Below, piece after piece: positions 45,390-53,850 of a stretch of 64,000 bases of DNA; within the stretch, counting starts at the first letter, position 1, and each line of letters starts with the position of its first letter. The position numbers were made by a program, and so were the translations under genes. Source of the DNA: Pseudonocardia benzenivorans CB1190 (GTDB lineage: Bacteria; Actinomycetota; Actinomycetes; Mycobacteriales; Pseudonocardiaceae); the NCBI RefSeq assembly GCF_000196675.2, contig NC_015312.1:4464001-4528000 (forward strand). Reading direction: 5' to 3'. The notes beneath the pieces were generated by a model. That model was not told where the DNA came from and did no database searches. It saw only the letters and a program-made list of their open reading frames with translations.

Positions 45390-47453
45390 GGTTCTCCCTG
45401 GTACGACGTGTGCTACACGCCGATCGGCGTCGAGGCCCCGCTGGGCCGTCGAGCGGGCCACGGGGTCGTCGCGGTGTCGGATGTCGGCGAGGATGCGCAG
45501 CGCGCCGAGCCTCCCCGAGTAGACGGCCCATCCCGCGCCGCGCGGCGCGTAGGCGTCGCCGACGACACGATGGGGAACCGGCAGTCGACGTGGCGCAGCC
45601 GGGGTCGCGACGCCGGCGTCCCACAGCGCGTCCACGTCCGCGACGGCGGTCTCGGTGTCCGGCAGGCTCGCCCGCAGGGTCAGCACGCGGTCGCGCCACC
45701 CCGAGACGGTCGTCATCAGGTGGACGTGCAGCAGGTCGGACGCGCGCAGTCCGGCGAGCAGGCCGAGTCGGGAGTAGATCGTCACGCCCGGCGCCAGGCT
45801 CTGCAGCGGCGTCACGTAGTGCGTCTCGACGCCATGGTGCACGAGGTGTGCGACGACGCCCCACGCCTCCCAGCCGCCGCGGTCGTCGTGGACGGCGGCC
45901 CGCCGGACACCGGCGGGATCCGGCACGCCGGAGCCGAAGCAGCGCACCGGGTCGCGGTCGTCGCTCCATCGCGGCCCGACGACGGCGCCCGTCGCGAGCA
46001 CGATCCCGTCCCACGGCTCGGCCGTGAGGAGGCCGGCGTCGAACGCGACGCCCTGGCGGAGCTCGACGCCGCACTCCCGGCACGTCCGCTCCTGGTCCTC
46101 GACCAGCCGGGCCCAACCGGACCGGCCGTGCAGGGCACGGGCCGTCCGGAGCGCACCGCCGAGTGCGGGCTCACGTTCGACGAGTGTGACGTCCGCCCAC
46201 CGCGTGGCCGTGAGCGCCGCCTCCATCCCGGCCGGGCCGCCGCCGACCACCAGGAGCCGGGGACGTCCGCCGGTCACGACCCGGTCGGCTGCGGCGTAGG
46301 CCTCGCGCCAGGCCTCCTCGAGGCCGACCTCGGGGTTCACGACGCAACTGATGGGCAGGCCGCCGGACGAGCGGCCTATGCAGAGCTGGTTGCAGGAGGT
46401 GCACCTGCGGACGACCTCGCCGCCGCGGTGCTTGCGATTGAGGCCGGGGTCGGCGATGTGCGCGCGCGTCATGGCCGTCGCGTCGGCGCATCCCGCGGCC
46501 AGGACGTCCTCGGCGACGTCGAGGGAGTCGATCCGGCAGGCGAGCAGCGTCGCGACGTCGTCGGGCAGCCGGTCGCGCACCGCCTTCCCGAGATGCGCGA
46601 AGGGCGCCGGGCCGTGCGACATGTCGGCCATCTGTGTCGACAGGGACGGGCCGCCGACGTAGGCGGAGTGGCTGACGTCGACGAAGTCCAGCCGGTACCT
46701 CGACGCCCACTGCGCGGCGTACTGCGACATGACGTCCACGCCCAGGCCGCCGTCGACGAACTCCTCGGCACTGATCCGCACGCCGAACGCCATGTGGGCG
46801 GGGACCAGGCCCCGGGTCCGGGTGAGGACTCGCTCGACGAGCCGCGCCCGGTTCGCGGGTGTGCCGCCGTACTCGTCGTCGCGTCCGTTGCTGATAGGCG
46901 AGAGGAACTGCTGCAGCAGGTGCCCGTGACCCAGATGGATCTCGACCCCGTCGAACCCCGCGGCCGCGGCGCGGAGCACGCCGCCTGCGAAGCAGTCGAC
47001 CAGCTCGTCGATCTCGTCGGTCGTCATCGCGTGGGGTACGGCCGCGCCCCGGCTCCAGGGGATCGGGCTCGGTCCCCAGGACGGCGTCCGCGTGTAGTCG
47101 TCGGCGGCCTCCCGTCCCGAGTGGAGGATCTGGGCGAAGATCGCCGCGCCCTCGCCCTGGACGGCGGCGGTCAGCCGGCGCAGTGGCGCGACGGCGTCGT
47201 CGGACCAGACGGACAGGGCCTCGGGTCGTTTCAGGCTCGTGGGGTGGACGCGCAGCCCCTCGGTGACGACGAGCCCGACGCCGCCCGCGGCACGCTCTCG
47301 GTGGTAGGCGACGAGCCGGTCGGAGACCTCGTGCCGCTCGCCGAGGTTCGTCGTGTGGGCCGAGACGAAGATCCGGTTCCGCAAGGTCACGGGACCGAGC
47401 GTCAACGGCCGGAACACCCGCTCCGGCGGCGGCGCGTCATTCCTGTCGGTCAC
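44580..47453 (-). CDS. Old-Yellow-Enzyme/dienoyl-CoA-reductase-type flavoenzyme fused to an Asp/Glu racemase-like domain
   Basis: 957 residues if read through. Residues 1-350: FMN TIM barrel (EIHLGHGHLLQQFLSPISNGRDDEYGG). Cys351, 354, 358 and 370 (CTSCNQLC...PISC) fit a 4Fe-4S site. From about 400: FAD/NAD Rossmann domain (LLVVGGGPAGMEAAL), as in 2,4-dienoyl-CoA and trimethylamine dehydrogenases. Residues about 689-957: racemase-like domain. There is no stop between the parts, yet the racemase portion has its own GGGAG and GTG at 45389, so two products are possible. Start GTG 47453 follows AGGAGG. The IclR-type palindrome 47469-47485 lies directly upstream. Confidence 0.85.
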   Translation of the reverse strand: MTDRNDAPPPERVFRPLTLGPVTLRNRIFVSAHTTNLGERHEVSDRLVAYHRERAAGGVGLVVTEGLRVHPTSLKRPEALSVWSDDAVAPLRRLTAAVQGEGAAIFAQILHSGREAADDYTRTPSWGPSPIPWSRGAAVPHAMTTDEIDELVDCFAGGVLRAAAAGFDGVEIHLGHGHLLQQFLSPISNGRDDEYGGTPANRARLVERVLTRTRGLVPAHMAFGVRISAEEFVDGGLGVDVMSQYAAQWASRYRLDFVDVSHSAYVGGPSLSTQMADMSHGPAPFAHLGKAVRDRLPDDVATLLACRIDSLDVAEDVLAAGCADATAMTRAHIADPGLNRKHRGGEVVRRCTSCNQLCIGRSSGGLPISCVVNPEVGLEEAWREAYAAADRVVTGGRPRLLVVGGGPAGMEAALTATRWADVTLVEREPALGGALRTARALHGRSGWARLVEDQERTCRECGVELRQGVAFDAGLLTAEPWDGIVLATGAVVGPRWSDDRDPVRCFGSGVPDPAGVRRAAVHDDRGGWEAWGVVAHLVHHGVETHYVTPLQSLAPGVTIYSRLGLLAGLRASDLLHVHLMTTVSGWRDRVLTLRASLPDTETAVADVDALWDAGVATPAAPRRLPVPHRVVGDAYAPRGAGWAVYSGRLGALRILADIRHRDDPVARSTAQRGLDADRRVAHVVPGRTVKIWFQKHTIIGRNPWLDETYPRHATAMLGDRADVTFVGLPGAVYDDQIPADYVRFGQIEVFFSWYFASQAVKAERAGYDAYVIGTSQDPGLAMARSLVSIPVLAYGETAFTLARTHGLRFGVVGFIPELEEALTANIRALGLADSCVGFRYLEGGRDLVTSATRDGRTDALAAAMDEAATTLRRTGAQCIVPGEGLPNEMLWAAGIHEVGGLPVIDCDGLVMLTAEMHARARRLRVWAPDDDSYDTRRAPDEVIDRMTEIFSPGGGRW

Positions 47454-47468
47454 GACGTCGGCCTCCTC

Positions 47469-47485
47469 GTTCCGCCAAGAGGAAC
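47469..47485. promoter_or_regulatory. IclR-type operator, copy 1
   Basis: On the minus strand GTTCCTCTTGGCGGAAC, a fit to GTTCCTCTNNNCGGAAY. It sits immediately before the ribosome site of the OYE-racemase gene. Confidence 0.7.
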
Positions 47486-47599
47486 ATCTGTCGTTGTATT
47501 CCCGGCGCAGCGATGAGAACATCTACCGGGATCGAAGGCAAGACGTCGTCGGTGGCGCGATACCTGGTGCGACGACGTCCTGGCGGCGGTTCGTCTATT

Positions 47600-47616
47600 G
47601 TTCCTCTGAGCGGAAT
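47600..47616. promoter_or_regulatory. IclR-type operator, copy 2
   Basis: GTTCCTCTGAGCGGAAT, 9 bp before the IclR start. TATTGT overlapping its left edge (47596-47601) may be the -10 of the iclR promoter, so this is probably an autoregulatory site. Confidence 0.7.
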
Positions 47617-47625
47617 GAGGTGCAG

Positions 47626-48480
47626 GTGCCCGAGGCGACCGGCGGCACGAGCTCGAGCGAGCGCGTCGCCGACATCCTCCTGCTCTTCTCCGACGGGCCG
47701 CGGACGATCGGGGTCACCCGGGCGGCGCGCGAGCTCGGTCTGTCCAAGGCGGTCGTCCACCGCATCCTGCAGTCCCTCACCGGCCGCGGCCTGGTCGCCT
47801 ACGACGCCGCGAGCCGCGAGTACGGGCTCGGCCCCGCCGCGGCGTCCCTCGGCAGCCGGGCGTTGCGGGACTCGGACCTGCGCGCGGTCGCACTGCCCCA
47901 TCTCGTCGACCTCCGGGACCGCCTGCACGAGACGGCGACCGTGAGCGCGAAGGTGCCGGGCGGCCGGCTCTTCCTCGACCAGGTGGTCGGGGCGCACGAG
48001 ATCACGATGTCGGTCGAGGTCGGTCGCCGGCTCCCGCTGCACGCCGGCGCGGTCGGCAAGTGCATCCTCGCGTTCTCGACCCCGGACGAGATCGACCTCG
48101 CCCTGTCCCGCGACCTGCGCGCGGTGACGCAGGCGACGGTCGTCGACCCGGACCGGCTGCGCGCCGAGCTCGCCCGCATCCGCGCGGACGGCCACGCGGC
48201 GTCGGTGGGCGAACGCGAGGCCGGCGCCGCCTCGGTCGCCGCACCCGTCCTCGGCCGGGCCGACGTGGCCGTCGGCGCGGTCTCGGTGTGCGGCCCCCGC
48301 TTCCGCCTCACCGACGAGCGGATCGCCGCCGTCGTACCCGACGTGGTCGCCGCGGCGACCCTGGTGACCGATGCGCTCGCCGGGCGGGCCACCCCCGGTG
48401 GTCCGCGCCGACCGGCGGGCCCCGACTCCGCGACGGGGCGTTCGCCCCTCGACCGGGACGGGCAGTCGCTCACCTTCTGA
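47626..48480 (+). CDS. IclR-family transcriptional regulator of the flanking operons
   Basis: 284 residues. Winged helix (RTIGVTRAARELGLSKAVVHRILQSLTGRGLVAYDAASREYGLG) and effector domain (LFLDQVVGAHEITMSVEVGRRLPLHAGAVGKCILAF; GEREAGAASVAAPV). GTG 47626 is preceded by TGAGG; GTG 47620 is an alternative. It lies between two operons that carry related gene sets, and all three promoters share GTTCCTCTNNNCGGAAY. It is thus the likely master regulator of region 41-64 kb. The C-terminal tail (about 40 residues, Pro/Arg-rich) extends past the domain. Confidence 0.9.
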   Translation: MPEATGGTSSSERVADILLLFSDGPRTIGVTRAARELGLSKAVVHRILQSLTGRGLVAYDAASREYGLGPAAASLGSRALRDSDLRAVALPHLVDLRDRLHETATVSAKVPGGRLFLDQVVGAHEITMSVEVGRRLPLHAGAVGKCILAFSTPDEIDLALSRDLRAVTQATVVDPDRLRAELARIRADGHAASVGEREAGAASVAAPVLGRADVAVGAVSVCGPRFRLTDERIAAVVPDVVAAATLVTDALAGRATPGGPRRPAGPDSATGRSPLDRDGQSLTF

Positions 48481-48648
48481 CGACGCTCGGGGTCCGTATC
48501 ACCCCGATCGACCGTTCCGATCCCGATGCCGGTCGAGCGCCCGCACACGCAGGAGCGCCCCAACCCTGCGGGCCCGCACATGGCTCCCGTCGTCGTTCCA
48601 GTTGAAATCGATTCAGTACCTCGAAACACGACCATAACGAACTGGCCG

Positions 48649-48691
48649 TTGACTCTGACGGAACGCCCCTCTACGTTCCTCTCATCGGAAT
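48649..48691 (+). promoter_or_regulatory. Promoter with overlapping IclR-type operator, copy 3
   Basis: TTGACT (48649-48654), 17-bp spacer, TACGTT (48672-48677): a good sigma-70-like promoter. The palindrome GTTCCTCTCATCGGAAT at 48675-48691 overlaps the -10 and the expected transcription start, the usual position for repression. It drives the 48.7 kb operon. Confidence 0.65.
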
Positions 48692-48722
48692 GCCGTACGG
48701 CTCACCGGAACAGGGAGAACGA

Positions 48723-50744
48723 GTGGACGCGGTCAAGGCGGTGCTCTCGCCCGTGACGATCGGTGGCGTCCCGCTGCGCAACCGCGTGGTCGTCCCCGGG
48801 CACACCACCAACTTCGGGCACGCGAACCTGCCCACCCGCCGCCACGTCGACTACCACCGCGAGCGGGCGCGCGGCGGAGTCGGGCTGATCGTCACCGAGG
48901 CGGTGCGCGTGCACCCGACGAGCGCGGGGCGCCACATCAGCCTCGGCAGCTTCGACGACTCGTCGATCCCCGCCTTCGCCGAGGTCGCGCAGGCCGTCCA
49001 GGCCGAGGGCGCGAAGATCTTCGCGCAGATCATGCACGCGGGCCGGCAGGCCAACGGCGACGCGACGCGCACCGTCGCCTGGTCGGCCTCACCGCTGCGC
49101 TGGACCTCCGGCGCCCAGGTGCCGCGGGCGATGGGCCGCCGCGACCTCGACACCGTCGTCGACGCCTTCGGCGCCGCCGCCACCCGGATGACCCGAGCCG
49201 GGCTCGACGGCCTCGAGGTCCACCTCGGCCACGGCCATCTGCTGCAGCAGTTCCTCTCCCCCGTCACCAACCAGCGCGACGACGAGTACGGCGGCTCGCT
49301 GGGCAACCGGATGCGGCTGAGCCGCCGGGTCCTCGAGACCGTCCGGAGCGCGACCGACCTGCCCGTCGGCATCCGGATCAGCGCCGACGAGTTCCTGCCC
49401 GGCGGCCTCGACGTCGCCCAGATGATCGAGATCGTGGGGCTGCTGCGCGAGGAGTTCCCGCTCGCCTACGTGCACGTCAGCCACTCCGCCTACCACGGGA
49501 GCTGGTCGCTCTCGACGCAGATGGCGGACATGAGCTTCGGGCACGCGCCGTTCCGGCACCACGCCGCCGCGTTCCGGCGCGCACTGCCGGGCCTGCCCGT
49601 CATCGCGGTGTGCCGGCTGGACACGCTGCCCGAGGCGGCCGAGCTGGTCGCCGACGGCGACGCCGACCTCGTCGCGCTCGCCCGGCCGCACATCGCCGAC
49701 CCGCACCTGGTCCGCAAGGTCGCGGAGGGTCGCCCGGACGAGATCCGCAACTGCCTGGCGTGCAACCAGGGCTGCATCGCGCGCGTCGAGCAGAGCCTGC
49801 CGATCTCGTGCGTCGTCAATCCCGAGGTCGGTGCCGAGGGCGAGTGGGCAGCACACCGGGAGCGCGCCGCGACCGCGCCGGCACGGCGGGTGCTCGTCGT
49901 CGGCGGCGGGCCCGCGGGCCTGGAGGCGGCGCTGTCCGCCCGCCGGGCCGGCCACACCGTCCGGCTCGTCGAGGCCGCCGACCGGCTCGGCGGGCAGCTG
50001 CGCACCGCGGCGCGGGTCGGGGGCCGCGAGCGGCTCGTGCTGCTGGTCGACGACCTCGAGCGCGCCGTGCGCGACGCGGGCACCGAGGTCGTCACCGGTC
50101 ACCGGGTCACCCCGGCCGAGGTGCTCGACGGCGGCTGGGACGACGTCGTCGTCGCGACCGGGTCGCGCCCTGCGCGCCGTGAGCTGCCGGGAGGTCCGCG
50201 CGTCGTCGACACCTGGACCGCGGTCGAGCTCGTCGAGGCCGAGGAGGCGCCGACCGGCGCGGTCCTCGTGCTCGACGACGACGGCGGCTGGCCCGCCGCC
50301 TCGCTCGCCGAGCGCTTCGCCCGCCGCGGCGCCGAGGTCCATCTCGTCTCGCCGTCGGCGCCGCTGAGCCCGAAGATCACGACCTACTCGAAGCTGGCGC
50401 TGGTCCCGCGGCTGTCCGACCTCGGGGTGCACGTCCACCTGATGTGCACGCCGGAGGCGGCGGGTCCGGACGCGGTCGACCTCGTCGAGGTCGTCGGCGG
50501 GACCCGCGCCCGCGTGGAGGGCGTCACGCTCGTCGTCGACGCCGGGTCCGGCTCGGCCGACGACGAGCTGCACCGCGCGCTGGACGCGCTCGTCGGCAAC
50601 GGGCCGGGTCCGCGCCTGCACCTCGCCGGGGACGCCAACTCCCCGCGGACCGCGCTCGAGGCCGTCTACGAGGGCAGGCTCGCCGGCGCGGTGCACACCA
50701 CCGTGCACGACCCGGCACCGTTCCTGCTCGCGCTGACCCGCTGA
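48723..50744 (+). CDS. Old-Yellow-Enzyme/2,4-dienoyl-CoA-reductase-type flavoenzyme
   Basis: 673 residues: FMN barrel (EVHLGHGHLLQQFLSPVTNQRDDEYGG), Cys344/347/351/363 for a 4Fe-4S cluster (CLACNQGC...ISC), and a Rossmann FAD/NAD domain (LVVGGGPAGLEAAL at about 391-405; second site near LVLDDDGG). Paralogue of the OYE part of 44580-47453, here without a racemase domain. Expected to reduce an activated C=C bond or demethylate an amine using NAD(P)H. GTG 48723 has GGGAG upstream; the earlier ATG 48690 lies inside the operator and is rejected. Confidence 0.9.
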   Translation: MDAVKAVLSPVTIGGVPLRNRVVVPGHTTNFGHANLPTRRHVDYHRERARGGVGLIVTEAVRVHPTSAGRHISLGSFDDSSIPAFAEVAQAVQAEGAKIFAQIMHAGRQANGDATRTVAWSASPLRWTSGAQVPRAMGRRDLDTVVDAFGAAATRMTRAGLDGLEVHLGHGHLLQQFLSPVTNQRDDEYGGSLGNRMRLSRRVLETVRSATDLPVGIRISADEFLPGGLDVAQMIEIVGLLREEFPLAYVHVSHSAYHGSWSLSTQMADMSFGHAPFRHHAAAFRRALPGLPVIAVCRLDTLPEAAELVADGDADLVALARPHIADPHLVRKVAEGRPDEIRNCLACNQGCIARVEQSLPISCVVNPEVGAEGEWAAHRERAATAPARRVLVVGGGPAGLEAALSARRAGHTVRLVEAADRLGGQLRTAARVGGRERLVLLVDDLERAVRDAGTEVVTGHRVTPAEVLDGGWDDVVVATGSRPARRELPGGPRVVDTWTAVELVEAEEAPTGAVLVLDDDGGWPAASLAERFARRGAEVHLVSPSAPLSPKITTYSKLALVPRLSDLGVHVHLMCTPEAAGPDAVDLVEVVGGTRARVEGVTLVVDAGSGSADDELHRALDALVGNGPGPRLHLAGDANSPRTALEAVYEGRLAGAVHTTVHDPAPFLLALTR

Positions 50745-50872
50745 ACCCGCACGCGAACCGATCGACATCTGCATACCGAACCGCCGCGCCGGCACCCGCC
50801 GGCCCGGATGATCCGCCGGCCCCGCCGGCACGACGATCTGCCGGCACCGCCGGCCGAACCCGGAGGTCATTC

Positions 50873-51955
50873 GTGCTCGACATCGAGGAACGGTTGACGC
50901 TCGACGAGCGCTCTTCCGTGGACTTCGTGCTCAGCCTGCGCAAACGCTGGTCGGACACGATCTATCCCGCCCTCGTGGAGGAGTTCGTCGCGACCGGCGC
51001 CGACCCGGCGACCGCCGGCGACGCCGACACCGCGCTGCACGATCTGCCGCTGTATCCGTGGTTCAGCCACCTCGAACGGGTACAGCAGAAGATGCTGTGG
51101 AAAATCGCGGGCGACGCCGTCATCGCACGGCGCGAGGAGCTGCTCGGCCAGCTCGAGCAGGCCCCCGCGGGACCCGAGGGCAGCCTCCGGCTCGACCCCG
51201 ACCTCGTCCTGCCGGACTGGTACACCGACTACGACATCCACGTCCAGCCGGGCGGCGTCTTCTCCGACGACCTGTCGGCCTACGTCTACGAGTTCGGCGC
51301 GCGCATCGTCATGCTGCGCGACAACGACGGCTACAAGTTCCACCAGCTCTTCGTGACCACCGCGCTGCCCGAGCTCCCCGAGGCGACCCGCGTCGTCGAC
51401 CTCGGCTGCGGGTTCGGGAAGAGCACCCGGCCGCTGAAGCTGCGCTACCCGACGGCCGAGGTCATCGGCATCGACCTCGCCGCTCCGAACCTGCGGCTCG
51501 CCCACGCCGAGAGTGCCGACGCCGGCATCGAGGTCAGCTACCGGCAGGCCGACGCCCGCAGCACCGGCCTGGACGCCGACAGCTGCGACGTCGTCACCGG
51601 GACGATGCTGCTGCACGAGATGCCCGCGAGCGTCATCGAGGAGACGATCGCCGAGGCCGCACGCATCGTGAAGCCGGGTGGGACCGTCGCGTTCCTCGAG
51701 TTCCAGCCCACCGGCGAGGCCCTGCGCGACGTCACCGTCGTCGAGCACGCCGAGCGCAACAACGAGCCGTTCTTCCACGACCTGTTCGGCAGCGACCTGG
51801 TCGCCCTCTGCGCGAGGTACGGCCTCACCGACGCCCGCTGGACGCCGTTCGACGAGCGCCTGGAGGGTATGCGCCCGCAGGGCTGGGGCCACCGTCCCGA
51901 GTGGCACTTCCCCTGGGCCGTGCTGACCGCGACCCGCCCCGCCGAGGAGAACTGA
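50873..51955 (+). CDS. Class I SAM-dependent methyltransferase, copy 2
   Basis: 360 residues. N-terminal domain (DWYTDYDIHVQPGGVF at 115-130) then a Rossmann methyltransferase domain with motif I VVDLGCGFGKST at 174-185, VIGIDLAAPN, VVTGTMLLHEMP and VKPGGTVAFLEF. Same domain order and many identical blocks as 41201-42316. GTG 50873 has GGAGG 6 bp before it. The preceding 128-bp gap is rich in GCCGGC repeats and has a TGCATACC site at 50770. Acceptor unknown. Confidence 0.86.
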   Translation: MLDIEERLTLDERSSVDFVLSLRKRWSDTIYPALVEEFVATGADPATAGDADTALHDLPLYPWFSHLERVQQKMLWKIAGDAVIARREELLGQLEQAPAGPEGSLRLDPDLVLPDWYTDYDIHVQPGGVFSDDLSAYVYEFGARIVMLRDNDGYKFHQLFVTTALPELPEATRVVDLGCGFGKSTRPLKLRYPTAEVIGIDLAAPNLRLAHAESADAGIEVSYRQADARSTGLDADSCDVVTGTMLLHEMPASVIEETIAEAARIVKPGGTVAFLEFQPTGEALRDVTVVEHAERNNEPFFHDLFGSDLVALCARYGLTDARWTPFDERLEGMRPQGWGHRPEWHFPWAVLTATRPAEEN

Positions 51956-52266
51956 TGGCAGACGAGTTCGACTACCTGGGCGACCGCCGGATCTCCAAGC
52001 TGCTGGACCTGGTCCTGCAGCTGGCCACGGAGGTCCACGTCGGACGCCAGCGCACCCGCGCGCTGGAGCAGCTGCTCGTGCGCTCCGGTACCCTGACCGC
52101 CGGCGAGCTGGACGGCTTCCGCGCCACCGCCGACGAGGCCGACACGCTCGACCGCGAGCGTGACGCCTACACCCGCCGGCTCGTCCGGATCATCACCGAG
52201 TCCGGACCGGCCGAGCACCCGCTGCGCGAGCAGTGGGAGGACGCCCTCGCCACGAAGGCCGGCTGA
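51955..52266 (+). CDS. Small helical protein paired with methyltransferase, copy 2
   Basis: 103 residues, no family recognised. Long amphipathic helices (RRISKLLDLVLQLATEVHVGRQRTRALEQLLVRSG) suggest a coiled coil. Its start shares one base with the methyltransferase stop (TGATG), and its own stop does the same with the next gene. Counterpart of 40935-41204. Strict pairing with the methyltransferase suggests a subunit role (inference). Confidence 0.75.
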   Translation: MADEFDYLGDRRISKLLDLVLQLATEVHVGRQRTRALEQLLVRSGTLTAGELDGFRATADEADTLDRERDAYTRRLVRIITESGPAEHPLREQWEDALATKAG

Positions 52267-52679
52267 TGCCGGCCGTGACCGCCGTCGAGCGGGTCGACAC
52301 GTACCTGACGCTGTGCGAGCAGCGCCGTCTCGACGAGGCGGCCGCCCACCTCGCACCCGGCGCCCGGCTCGTCTTCCCCGGCGGGGTGGTGTTCACCGAC
52401 CTGCCGTCGATGGTGGCCGCGGCGAAGGGTCGTTACCTGCAGGTGGGCAAGCCCGAACGGCGCTACCTCGCCGGTTCGGACGGCTCGGGGGCCACCACCG
52501 TCACCTGCCTGGGCACCTTGTCCGGGCGGTGGCTCGACGGCACGTCCTTCTCCGGGATCCGTTTCGTCGACGTGTTCGTGTTCGACGGCGACCGCATCGC
52601 CGAGCAGCACGTGTTCAACGACCTCTCGATCGCCGCGACGGCCGCGGCGACCCCCCTCCACCTGGAGTCCACCTCATGA
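52266..52679 (+). CDS. NTF2-like/SnoaL-fold protein
   Basis: 137 residues. Pattern fits the NTF2-like cone fold: an N-terminal helix (VDTYLTLCEQRRLDEAAAHLAPGARLVFPGG) and C-terminal strands (FSGIRFVDVFVFDGDRIAEQHVFND). Such proteins act as small-molecule isomerases, hydratases or binding proteins. Coupled on both sides by TGATG/ATGA overlaps. No catalytic residues can be assigned. Confidence 0.7.
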   Translation: MPAVTAVERVDTYLTLCEQRRLDEAAAHLAPGARLVFPGGVVFTDLPSMVAAAKGRYLQVGKPERRYLAGSDGSGATTVTCLGTLSGRWLDGTSFSGIRFVDVFVFDGDRIAEQHVFNDLSIAATAAATPLHLESTS

Positions 52680-53803
52680 AGACCGGACGAAAGCTGCTCG
52701 GCGCGCTCGCCGCCGGCAGCATCCTGCTGCTGTCCGCCTGTGGCAGCGGCGGCGACAGTGGCAACAGCAACAGCAGCGGCAGCGGCGGCGGCGAACCCAC
52801 CAAGCTCACGATGGCCATCGCGTCGGCCGTCATCGGACCCAAGGAGGAGGTGGCCGTCTACGCCGTCGCGCAGAAGATGGGCTACTTCTCCGAGGAGGGC
52901 CTGACCGTCGACACGATCAACGCCGACGGCTCCGTCGCCGCCGTGCAGGCCGTCGCCTCCGGCAGCGGCAGCATCACCGCCTCCGACACGGGCTCGCTGC
53001 TCGCCGCCGCGCAGAAGAACGTCCCGATCACGACCATCGGCGGTCTCGTCCAGAACTGGCCGTGGGTCATCGCGACCAAGACCGACTCGCCCGTCAAGAG
53101 CGGCGCCGATCTCAAGGGCAAGAAGATCGGCGTGATCAGCCTGGCCTCGGGCTCGGCGCCCTACGCCCGGGCGTACGTCAAGGCCGCCGGCCTCGACCCG
53201 CAGACCGACGTCGAGCTCGTCCCGGTGGGTGTCGGCGCCCAGGCCGCGGCCGCGCTCAACGGCGGCCAGGTCGACGCCCTCGCGCTCTACACCCAGGCCT
53301 ACACCGTCATCGAGCTGGCGGGCACGAAGCTCGCCTACCTGGACAACCCGGACGTCTTCCAGGGCATCCGCTCGCTGAGCTGGGCCGTCGCGTCGAAGAA
53401 CTTCAAGGACAGCCCCGAGACCTACGGCAAGTTCCTGCGTGCGGCGTACAAGGCGATGCTGTTCTCCGCCTCGAACCCCGAGGCCGCCATGCGCATCGGC
53501 TACCAGGTGTTCCCGCAGATCCTCGGCGGCGCCGACCCGTCGACGCGGCTGGCCAACGACACCGAGACGCTGAAGACCTGGATCAAGACCGCCACCCCGG
53601 CCACCGGCGAGCCGTCCTCGTGGAAGGACTGGGGCGCGATCAGCGACGCCGAGTGGGCGAAGACCCAGGACTACACCCAGCAGGCCGGCCAGATCACCGG
53701 GCCGGTCGAGCTCGACAAGATCTGGGACCCCTCGCAGCTGCAGACCGCCAACCAGTTCGACTCCGCCGCGGTCATCAAGCAGGCCGCCGACTACCAGCCC
53801 TGA
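52676..53803 (+). CDS. NitT/TauT-type substrate-binding lipoprotein
   Basis: 375 residues; lipobox LLLSAC at about 18-23, Gly/Ser linker, then an SsuA/NMT1-like domain (IASAVIGPKEEVAVYAVAQKMGYFSEEGLTVD; GSGSITASDTGSLLAAAQKNVP; KKIGVISLASGS). The family binds sulfonates, nitrate, taurine, thiamine precursors and pyrimidines. Followed by matching ATPase and permease genes, a complete importer. Ligand unknown; the hydantoinase at the operon end makes a ring amide possible. Confidence 0.86.
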   Translation: MKTGRKLLGALAAGSILLLSACGSGGDSGNSNSSGSGGGEPTKLTMAIASAVIGPKEEVAVYAVAQKMGYFSEEGLTVDTINADGSVAAVQAVASGSGSITASDTGSLLAAAQKNVPITTIGGLVQNWPWVIATKTDSPVKSGADLKGKKIGVISLASGSAPYARAYVKAAGLDPQTDVELVPVGVGAQAAAALNGGQVDALALYTQAYTVIELAGTKLAYLDNPDVFQGIRSLSWAVASKNFKDSPETYGKFLRAAYKAMLFSASNPEAAMRIGYQVFPQILGGADPSTRLANDTETLKTWIKTATPATGEPSSWKDWGAISDAEWAKTQDYTQQAGQITGPVELDKIWDPSQLQTANQFDSAAVIKQAADYQP

Positions 53804-53850
53804 CCGACGCACACATCCGACGGGCCGATCCCCGACATGGAGGACACGCC

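Noticed and set aside
44472-47516. Plus-strand open frame of about 1000 codons opposite the OYE-racemase gene
   Set aside because: Low-complexity antisense frame; the minus-strand product has clear FMN, Fe-S and FAD motifs.
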